A stretch of DNA of 64,000 bases, taken from the NCBI GenBank assembly GCA_965203475.1, contig OZ241890.1, forward strand, positions 620,001 to 684,000, given 5' to 3'. Source of the DNA: JABDMD01 sp965203475. GTDB lineage: Bacteria > Pseudomonadota > Gammaproteobacteria > UBA4575. The translations under genes were made by a program, and so were the position numbers. The notes under the pieces are model-generated. The model did no database searches and was not told the DNA's origin. It saw nothing but the letters and a program-made list of their open reading frames with translations. Positions 43,846 through 51,042 of the stretch are shown piece after piece. Each line of letters opens with the position of its first letter. Within the stretch, counting starts at the first letter, position 1.

Positions 43846-45350
43846 TTTAGTAGGGCTATTATGTAGTCGCTGAAAAAGTATGTCAGTAATGTAAGCATTA
43901 TGATGCAAATAATGTTAAGTCTAAAACCAGACCTTAACATTTGCTGCGAAGTAATATAGCCAGAACCAAATACAATTGCATTGGGGGGCGTTGCAATTGG
44001 CAACATAAATGCGCAACTTGCTGCAATGGCCGCAGGAATGATTAATAAATAAGGATGTATATTAAGTGCTGGCGAAATTGCAGCGAGCACTGGAACTAAT
44101 GTAGCTGTTGTTGCAGTATTCGATGTCAGTTCTGTCAAAAAAACCACTGCACTAATTATTATCAGAAGTATAATTAGTGTCGGCATAGATGATAGTACAC
44201 CCGCTTGTGCGCCTATAAACTCTGTCACACCATTATTTTTAACAGCAGCAGCCAGACTTAATCCGCCACCTAAAAGTATCAAAATACCCCAGGGTAAATC
44301 TCGTAAATTCTTCCATTGAAGAATAAATTTATTGGATGTATTTTTTGCAGGAATAATAAATAGTAAAATTGCAGAAAAAATAGCAATACTAGAATCCGTT
44401 AAACCTGCGAAAGGCGTTAAATAATTTCCATTAAGTTTGATTTCGATACTTTGAAGAAATGTTCTACTTAGCCATAATAAAACTGTAAAACTAAAGACGA
44501 TTAGAACAGCTTTTTCTTCATAGCTCATGCGACCCAAGTTCTTACTTTCTTTTTTCAAAAATTCTGAAGAATGTCCAAGTTGTACAGTATCTATTTTGTA
44601 TATTATTTTGGTCAGTAACCACCAACATATAGGCAATAGAACACAAACTACTGGAACACCAACCTTTGCCCATTCCAGAAAGCTAATGTCATTAATATAT
44701 TGAGCGTCAATTGAGTCTCGTATAAATGAAACAACAAATAAATTAGGCGCAGTACCAATTACAGTAGCTATTCCACCAATATTGGCAGCATATGCAACAC
44801 CAAGCATGATGCAAGTTGCAAATGCAAAATTACTTTTATTGTTCTTTTTTACATGTAATAGTGCAATTACACTTAACCCAATGGGAAGCATCATTGCAGT
44901 GGTGGCTGTGTTTGAAATAAACGCGCTTAAAAATGCAGTTGCAAGCATAAAACCACCGACGATGCGTGATGGTGTATTTCCAATTTTTCTCAAAATCCCC
45001 AAAGCAATTCTCCTATCTAAGCCCCAGACTTGCAGAGCAATTGCAATAATAAAACCCCCAAGAAATAGAAAAATTATGTGAGAAGCATACGGTGCGGCAG
45101 CCTCTTTAATACTGGTGATGTCAAATAGTGGAAAAAAGGCAATAGGTAGTAGTGCTGTGACACTAATATCCGTGGCTTCAGTTAACCACCAAATAGCCAT
45201 CCAAACCAACATGGCCATTGTTGCTTTTGCAGATGTATCAAAAATTTGAGTACTTCCAGTAACACTTGTGTATTGATCTGGTAATAACAAAAAAGTGAAT
45301 AAGGCAGCAATTGGGCCAGCAATAAGCCAAAAAACCTTATTTTTATGCAT
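43842..45350 (-). CDS. DASS-family carboxylate transporter (SLC13-like)
   Basis: This 502-residue membrane protein has ~12 helices and the two SNT motifs of DASS carriers: ISNTATTAMMLPIG (about residue 147) and TSNTATTATLVPV (about residue 416), which bind substrate carboxylates and sodium. It likely imports dicarboxylates such as succinate or malate with Na+; sulfate transport is known in related proteins. It is divergent from moaA with a 67-base gap. Confidence 0.9.
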   Translation of the reverse strand: MHKNKVFWLIAGPIAALFTFLLLPDQYTSVTGSTQIFDTSAKATMAMLVWMAIWWLTEATDISVTALLPIAFFPLFDITSIKEAAAPYASHIIFLFLGGFIIAIALQVWGLDRRIALGILRKIGNTPSRIVGGFMLATAFLSAFISNTATTAMMLPIGLSVIALLHVKKNNKSNFAFATCIMLGVAYAANIGGIATVIGTAPNLFVVSFIRDSIDAQYINDISFLEWAKVGVPVVCVLLPICWWLLTKIIYKIDTVQLGHSSEFLKKESKNLGRMSYEEKAVLIVFSFTVLLWLSRTFLQSIEIKLNGNYLTPFAGLTDSSIAIFSAILLFIIPAKNTSNKFILQWKNLRDLPWGILILLGGGLSLAAAVKNNGVTEFIGAQAGVLSSMPTLIILLIIISAVVFLTELTSNTATTATLVPVLAAISPALNIHPYLLIIPAAIAASCAFMLPIATPPNAIVFGSGYITSQQMLRSGFRLNIICIIMLTLLTYFFSDYIIALLN

Positions 45351-45417
45351 GGAGATATCTCTTACGTCTACTATTCTAATGTTACGAAGGAAAAGTTATT
45401 TCGTTAAAATAATTATT

Positions 45418-46440
45418 ATGGAGAACAATTTTCAGATTCTAGATTCTTTGTCACGACCTGTGCGTGATTTGAGAATATCCATTACCGACCGTTGTAATTT
45501 TCGATGTACCTATTGTATGCCAAAAGATATTTTTAATTCAGATTATCAATTCATGCAACGAGATGAATTATTAAGTTTTGAGGAAATTACAAGAATATCC
45601 AGAATTTTTTCGGATTTAGGCGTTAAAAAATTACGTATCACAGGTGGTGAGCCTTTACTACGAAAAAATGTGCCTGTACTTATCGAACAATTGGCAAAAA
45701 TCGATTCAATCGAAGATATTAGTTTAACCACGAATGGAATTTTGCTTACAAAAGAAATTACACAGCAGTTAAAAAATGCTGGTTTAAACCGAATAACTAT
45801 CAGCTTGGATGCATTAGAAGATACCGTTTTTAAAAAAATTAGTGATGTTTCATTTTCGGTTAACCAAGTATTGCAAGGAATAGAAAATGCAGACGTAGTA
45901 GGACTAGTGCCGATTAAGATAAATATGGTTGTAAAAAAAGGAGTGAATGATCGTTCAATTGTACCAATGCTCAAATATTTTAGAGGAACAGATATTATAG
46001 TACGCTTTATTGAGTTTATGGATGTGGGAAGTACTAATCAATGGAAATTAGATGATGTATTTACAGCAAAAGATATTCTTTCGGAGATAAAAAAAGAATT
46101 TTCTATCGAAGAAATAGAAGCAAATTACAGAGGAGAAGTAGCTAAGCGTTGGAAGTTTAAAAACAGTAGCGGCGAATTTGGAATTATTTCGTCGGTTACA
46201 CAACCTTTCTGCAGTGATTGTACTCGTGCAAGGCTATCTGCTGAAGGTAAATTGTATACATGCTTGTTTGCAACCAAAGGTACAGACTTAAGACACCTGT
46301 TACGAGAAAGAGCAGAGGATGAATTTATTACAGAAGTTATCAAAACGACTTGGTCAAAGCGTGGTGACAGATATTCTGAACTTAGAAATTCAGAAACTGT
46401 ATTGCTGCCAAAAGTTGAAATGTCATATATTGGCGGTTAG
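45418..46440 (+). CDS. moaA: GTP 3',8-cyclase MoaA
   Basis: This 340-residue radical SAM enzyme catalyses the first step of Moco synthesis. Counting from ATG 45418, the N-terminal cluster is Cys26, Cys30, Cys33 (CNFRCTYC), and the C-terminal GTP-binding cluster is CSDCTRARLSAEGKLYTC. The protein ends in the conserved Gly-Gly needed for activity. The longer ORF from 45295 would overlap the divergent transporter gene. It is followed by a hairpin terminator. Confidence 0.95.
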   Translation: MENNFQILDSLSRPVRDLRISITDRCNFRCTYCMPKDIFNSDYQFMQRDELLSFEEITRISRIFSDLGVKKLRITGGEPLLRKNVPVLIEQLAKIDSIEDISLTTNGILLTKEITQQLKNAGLNRITISLDALEDTVFKKISDVSFSVNQVLQGIENADVVGLVPIKINMVVKKGVNDRSIVPMLKYFRGTDIIVRFIEFMDVGSTNQWKLDDVFTAKDILSEIKKEFSIEEIEANYRGEVAKRWKFKNSSGEFGIISSVTQPFCSDCTRARLSAEGKLYTCLFATKGTDLRHLLRERAEDEFITEVIKTTWSKRGDRYSELRNSETVLLPKVEMSYIGG

Positions 46441-46443
46441 TTT

Positions 46444-46469
46444 GATCATGTAGCCTGCATGATCCTTTT
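46444..46469 (+). terminator. Terminator after moaA
   Basis: GATCATG (46444-46450) pairs with CATGATC (46458-46464) around a 7-base loop and is followed by CTTTTC. It lies three bases after the moaA stop. Confidence 0.6.
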
Positions 46470-46497
46470 CATAAAAAGTACAGTTAAAAGAACACCT

Positions 46498-46539
46498 TTT
46501 GTGATCGGTTATCTATATTTTGTGATCGGTTATCTATAT
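46498..46539. repeat. Two tandem copies of a 21-bp repeat
   Basis: TTTGTGATCGGTTATCTATAT occurs twice without a gap (46498-46518 and 46519-46539). The second copy also forms an 8-bp hairpin, CGGTTATC (46527-46534) with GATAACCG (46541-46548). It sits exactly at the junction before the truncated EAL reading frame. Confidence 0.9.
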
Positions 46540-46545
46540 TGATAA

Positions 46546-47385
46546 CCGGTTAATGTAGATGATACTGAAATTAGTAATGTTCGGTCTGATTCTCAATCGT
46601 ATATTAGAATTAATAATGCGTTAGAGAATGATAGTTTTTCAATTCATCTACAGCCAATTTGTAAAATAGATCAAATTCAAAACGACTGGGATTGTTTTGA
46701 GGCGTTAATTCGAATGCATAGTGGAGACACCTCTATCATTGGGCCAGCAAGGTTTTTGCCAACGGCGGAGCGTTATAACTTAATTACAAATATTGATCGT
46801 TGGATGGTTAAAAATTGTGTATTAAAATTGAGTCAACTGGATAATGTTGGTAAAAACTTAAAAATGTTATCTATCAATATTTCTGGCGCCTCTCTTAGTG
46901 ATCCAAAATTTTTGAAGTATGTAAAGTCAGTGTTTGATCAATATAGTGTTGCAACAGAAAAAATATGTTTTGAGATTACAGAGACAGTTGCCGTATCAAA
47001 TCTAGTAGAAGCAAATTCATTTATAAAATATTTACGAGACCTTGGTTGTAAATTTGCATTGGATGACTTCGGAACAGGATTTTCATCGCTAGAAAGCTTG
47101 AAACATTTGCCGGTCGATTTTATTAAGATTGATGGTGTTTTTGTTCGTGATATTGATACTAATGCCGTTGACCATGAAATGGTACGTTCACTTCATAAAA
47201 TTGCAAAATTAATGAATATTGAGACTATTGCAGAGTTTGTTGAAACTATAAATGTATTAGATACTTTAAGAGATATTGGTGTTAATTACGTGCAAGGATT
47301 TGCCATTAGCGAACCTATGTTGATGGAAGAAATGCTAAATTTCCAAAATACACAAACAAGTCAAAATATAAAATTTGCTAGCTAG
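46546..47385 (+). pseudogene. 5'-truncated EAL-domain (c-di-GMP phosphodiesterase) gene
   Basis: The open frame from 46546 encodes a complete EAL domain, including Glu-Ala-Leu-Ile-Arg (FEALIRM), FLPTAERY, SINISGASL, FEITETVAV, DDFGTGFSS, FIKIDG, EFVE and YVQGF. The frame has no ATG, GTG or TTG until 46714, which lies after the EAL motif and would remove the catalytic Glu. The upstream GGDEF or sensory part seen in the paralogue at 3034 is absent. It is therefore most likely a remnant left by a deletion at the tandem repeat. Translation from a rare codon such as ATT is possible but unlikely. Confidence 0.75.
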
Positions 47386-47397
47386 TTAAATATTTAT

Positions 47398-47919
47398 TTA
47401 AGTTTCTTTTAACCTAGGAATTAATTCAACTAAATTACAAGGTCTATTTCGATAGTCTAATTGATGTGTAATTAATTTATCCCAAGCTTCTGCGCATGCA
47501 CCACTTGAGCCTGGTAAACAAAATACGTAAGTACCATTTGCTACACCTGCAAATGCACGTGACTGTAACGTAGATGTCTTTATCGTCTCATAGGATAAAA
47601 CTCTAAACATTTCACCAAATCCAGAAATTTCTTTATCAAGCAATGGCCGAATTGCTTCTGGTGTACCATCTCTGCCTGTTACACCGGTACCTCCCGTGGT
47701 AATAATTACGTCAGGGGCAAGATTGGCTATCCATCTCGAAGTTATTTCACGTATCTTATAAAGATCATCTGCGACAATTACTTTTTCGTTAAGTTTATGT
47801 CCTGTGTCAGTAATTCGATCACACAGTAATTTTCCAGATTTGTCCTCAGCTTCTGTTCTTGTATCAGAAATTGTGAGTACAGCAATTTCTAATGCAATAA
47901 ATTTTCTATCTTCGTTCAT
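47398..47919 (-). CDS. moaB: Molybdenum cofactor biosynthesis protein MoaB
   Basis: This 173-residue MogA/MoaB-fold protein has VLTISDTRTEAEDKSG, DVIITTGGTGVTGRDGTPEA and FCLPGSSGAC. It adenylates molybdopterin before molybdate insertion by MoeA. The size and the GTGVTGRD motif fit MoaB. It is divergent from moaE with a ~58-base gap. Confidence 0.93.
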   Translation of the reverse strand: MNEDRKFIALEIAVLTISDTRTEAEDKSGKLLCDRITDTGHKLNEKVIVADDLYKIREITSRWIANLAPDVIITTGGTGVTGRDGTPEAIRPLLDKEISGFGEMFRVLSYETIKTSTLQSRAFAGVANGTYVFCLPGSSGACAEAWDKLITHQLDYRNRPCNLVELIPRLKET

Positions 47920-47977
47920 TTTTTACTGCCTTGAATAACAATCTGGTTCATAATGTACATATCACGTTATTGAGTCA

Positions 47978-48418
47978 ATGAAAATGAAAATTGAAATTAA
48001 AGAGCAAGCATTTGATCCATGGCAGGAAATAACTGCCTATCAAAAACAAACATTTAGACCAGGTGAATATGGTGCAACGTCAATTTTCATAGGCAGTATG
48101 CGGGATATGAATGATGGCTTTGAACTTTCAGACATGACGTTAGAGTTTTATCCAGAGATGACGCAAAAACATATTGAACAAATTGTGGATACTGCTATGC
48201 AAAAATGGGAAATATTAGATGCATTTATTTTACATCGAGTTGGGCAAGTATTTCCGAGTGATCCTATTGTGTGTGTTGCAGTGTGGTCAGAGCATCGAGC
48301 AGCTGCTTATGATGCAAATCGATTTATAATGGAAGATTTAAAATCTAATGCTCCATTTTGGAAAAAAGAAAGTACTGAAAATAAAGACCGATGGGTAGAA
48401 AAGAATACTCCAGGTTAA
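47978..48418 (+). CDS. moaE: Molybdopterin synthase catalytic subunit MoaE
   Basis: This 146-residue MoaE transfers sulfur from MoaD thiocarboxylate to precursor Z. It has YGATSIFIGSMRDMN, ILHRVGQVFPSDPIVCVAVWSEHRAAAYDANRFIMEDLK, and the catalytic lysines in LKSNAPFWKKE. MoaD, its partner, is not adjacent, which is unusual. It is convergent with moeA across six bases. Confidence 0.94.
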   Translation: MKMKIEIKEQAFDPWQEITAYQKQTFRPGEYGATSIFIGSMRDMNDGFELSDMTLEFYPEMTQKHIEQIVDTAMQKWEILDAFILHRVGQVFPSDPIVCVAVWSEHRAAAYDANRFIMEDLKSNAPFWKKESTENKDRWVEKNTPG

Positions 48419-48424
48419 ATTAAC

Positions 48425-49693
48425 CTAAACAATTCCAATAAATGGTAAAACTAATACAGCATCACCTTCTTTTACACCTTCTGATTCCATCGGTAAGATA
48501 ATAAAGCAATTAGCATCAGACATTGAGCGTAAAATTCCCGAACCTTGTGCGCCTGTTTTTTGTACTTCGTAAGTAGCTTCATCAATTTTTTCATAAATTC
48601 CACGTTGATATTCGATTCTTCCTGGTCTTTTGCGTAATGTAGATGTACATGTGGCAGTTATCATCATAGGTTCATAATGGTTTATGCCCATCATTTTTCT
48701 AAGCGCGGGCTGTACAAACATATAAAAAGTAACCATGACAGATACGGGATTTCCCGGTAATCCAAAAAACCACGCGTCATTAATTTTACCAAAAGCCAAC
48801 GGTCTTCCAGGTTTCATAGCTACTTTCCAAAAATTCACCTGGCCGATTTTTTCTAATATTTCTTTTACAAAATCCGCTTCACCCACCGAAACACCACCAG
48901 ATGTAATAATTACGTCGGCTTGCTTGGCTGCTTTTGAGAATGCATTTTCCACTGCTGATTGATTATCCTTAACCACACCCATATCGATAATTTCGATCCC
49001 GCTCAACCTATGCAGCATACCGAAAAGTGTATACCGATTACTGTCATAAATTTGACCAATTTCAAGTGAAGTTCCTACGGATCTTAGTTCATCGCCTGTT
49101 GAAAAAAATGCAACACGAATTTTTTTGAATACATTAATTTTTGGAATTCCTACAGAAGCTAGTAGTCCTAATTCGGCAGGTGTAATGAGTTTTCCTTTAC
49201 CAAGTACAGTTTCATGTATCGCAATATCTTCACCGGCAAGCCGTACATTTTGACTCGATTTATTTGAAGAGTTGATAGTTATTATGTTGTCATTTTTCTC
49301 AACATGTTCTTGCATAATCACAGTATCAGTAAAGTTAGGCATCACTGCTCCCGTCATTATGCGTACACATTCACCTTTATTTACGTGTCCAGTAAAAGGC
49401 TTTCCTGCAAAGGCAGTACCTATTTCTATAAATGTTTTTGTACCTTCGTTTGGAATTTCTTCCCCATAAATTGCATAACCATCCATAGCAGAATTGGTAT
49501 GACCGGGCACATTAATTTTTGACTGAACTTCAGTGGCAACAACACGACCTAATGACTCACGAATAGGCAAAGTTTCGTAAGTGGAAATTTGATTTACTGT
49601 ATTAATAATTTGATTTTGAGCTTGATTTGCATCCATCGAGGCTGGATCAAAATCATCCATACAGCTTGGATCGTATTTAATGTTCGTAGACAT
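48425..49693 (-). CDS. moeA: Molybdopterin molybdenumtransferase MoeA
   Basis: This 422-residue MoeA inserts molybdate into adenylated molybdopterin. It has the N-terminal SLGRVVATEVQSKINVPGHTNSAMDGYA, FFSTGDELRS, and ITSGGVSVGEADFVKE with the molybdate-site residues. FGLPGNPVSVMVTFYMFV and a C-terminal beta domain follow. The N-terminal ~25 residues are an acidic extension. It is divergent from apbE with a gap under 100 bases. Confidence 0.95.
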   Translation of the reverse strand: MSTNIKYDPSCMDDFDPASMDANQAQNQIINTVNQISTYETLPIRESLGRVVATEVQSKINVPGHTNSAMDGYAIYGEEIPNEGTKTFIEIGTAFAGKPFTGHVNKGECVRIMTGAVMPNFTDTVIMQEHVEKNDNIITINSSNKSSQNVRLAGEDIAIHETVLGKGKLITPAELGLLASVGIPKINVFKKIRVAFFSTGDELRSVGTSLEIGQIYDSNRYTLFGMLHRLSGIEIIDMGVVKDNQSAVENAFSKAAKQADVIITSGGVSVGEADFVKEILEKIGQVNFWKVAMKPGRPLAFGKINDAWFFGLPGNPVSVMVTFYMFVQPALRKMMGINHYEPMMITATCTSTLRKRPGRIEYQRGIYEKIDEATYEVQKTGAQGSGILRSMSDANCFIILPMESEGVKEGDAVLVLPFIGIV

Positions 49694-49781
49694 AATTTTT
49701 ACATGACTTAAGAATTCTTATTATATAATAATTATGTATTTAATTTGGATGCGATTAGACTTTTTGCACTACTAAATTTAT

Positions 49782-50783
49782 ATGAAATTCGTTCTTACTT
49801 CTGTCAATCAAATCATACTTTGTTTGCTAATCAGCTTGCCTATAGTTCCGTTAAATTTATTTGCAGAATGGCAATCGGAAGATGCAGCCATTATGGGCAC
49901 TACAATAAGAGTAGAGCTTTGGCATGAAGATAAGAATATTCGCAAACAAGCAATATCTTCTGCGTTAGGTGTAATGGAAGATGTAAATCAATTAATGAGC
50001 CCCTATATTGAATCCAGTCAATTATCTCAAGTTAACAAAAATGCTCATCTCAATCCTGTAAAGGTGAATAAAGAATTATTTGATGTCATTCAGCGGTCGA
50101 TAGAAGTTTCTACTCTCAGTGATGGCGCATTTGATATTACGTATGCAAGTGTTGGGCATTTATTTAACTATCGAAAAAAAATTAAACCCAGTGAAAGTGA
50201 ACTAGAAGAAGCTTCAGCATTTATTGATTTTAATAATATTGAAATGGATGAAGACAATAGAACTATTTCGTTTACTAAACCCGGTGTGAAAATTGATTTG
50301 GGAGGAATTGCCAAGGGATACGCTGTGGATCTGGCGATCCTAAAAGTTCAAAAATTAGGAATACAACATGCATTAGTCTCAGCAGGCGGTGATACACGAA
50401 TTTTAGGGGATCGATTGGGGCGGCCATGGATTGTTGGTATTCGAGATCCTAAAAATCCAAAAGATGTCATTGTTAAAATGCCTTTAGTGAATGAAGCTTT
50501 GTCGACTTCCGGTGACTATGAACGATTTTTCATCGAAGATGGTGTTCGTTACCATCACATCATTCACCCTGCCACGGGAAAATCAGCGAAAGAAGTACGT
50601 AGCGTTTCAATTATTGGTAAAGACTCCACGACCACCGATGCACTATCCACTACCGTATTTGTACTCGGTGTAGAAAAAGGACTGAAACTGCTCAATTCTA
50701 TGTATGAAATTGAGGGTGTAATCATAGATCAGCAAGGCCAGCTGTTTTATTCTGAAGGCCTACAATCTCTTGCAAATCACTGA
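49782..50783 (+). CDS. apbE: FAD:protein FMN transferase ApbE
   Basis: This 333-residue exported flavin transferase attaches FMN from FAD to Ser/Thr of target proteins outside the cytoplasm. The signal peptide spans residues ~1-29 (NQIILCLLISLPIVPLNLFA). Conserved ApbE elements are AIMGTTIRVELWH, SDGAFDITYASVGHLFNY, IDLGGIAKGYAVDLA, SAGGDTRILG, HHIIHPATGKSA and the metal-site Asp/Thr in STTTDALSTTVFVLG. The only matching target motif I found in the window is in the DUF3570 protein at 56738. It precedes the envelope operon by 259 bases on the same strand. Confidence 0.95.
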   Translation: MKFVLTSVNQIILCLLISLPIVPLNLFAEWQSEDAAIMGTTIRVELWHEDKNIRKQAISSALGVMEDVNQLMSPYIESSQLSQVNKNAHLNPVKVNKELFDVIQRSIEVSTLSDGAFDITYASVGHLFNYRKKIKPSESELEEASAFIDFNNIEMDEDNRTISFTKPGVKIDLGGIAKGYAVDLAILKVQKLGIQHALVSAGGDTRILGDRLGRPWIVGIRDPKNPKDVIVKMPLVNEALSTSGDYERFFIEDGVRYHHIIHPATGKSAKEVRSVSIIGKDSTTTDALSTTVFVLGVEKGLKLLNSMYEIEGVIIDQQGQLFYSEGLQSLANH

Positions 50784-51042
50784 CATGTGAGATAACCCAC
50801 TGAGTTATTGTGAGGCGATTCACATAAAGAATTGGGGCTATTTTTAATAGACCATTCGTCCGTTCATTAATACCGTTTACTCGTCTTGAACGGTTACACA
50901 TTATTAACCCTAGAATAATTCTTTACCTAGGACCCTAGGGAAATCAAGGATATAGAGGGTCAAATTAAACAATTTGTGTACTGTTTTTACAGTGCCAAAT
51001 TTTATTCATGGAAGATAAAGTTTGAAATTACTGGAGTTGGAT

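Noticed and set aside
46498..46539. Tandem 21-bp repeats as a CRISPR array
   Set aside because: Only two copies, with no spacer between them and no cas genes.
46714..47385. Reading the EAL gene as a normal 223-aa protein starting at ATG 46714
   Set aside because: The frame upstream of this ATG already encodes the EAL motif and the first strand of the domain. Starting here would remove the catalytic Glu, so the ATG is an internal methionine.
50980..50993. ACTGTTTTTACAGT palindrome as a LexA box
   Set aside because: LexA sites have about eight bases between CTGT and ACAG; here there are four. No SOS gene follows.
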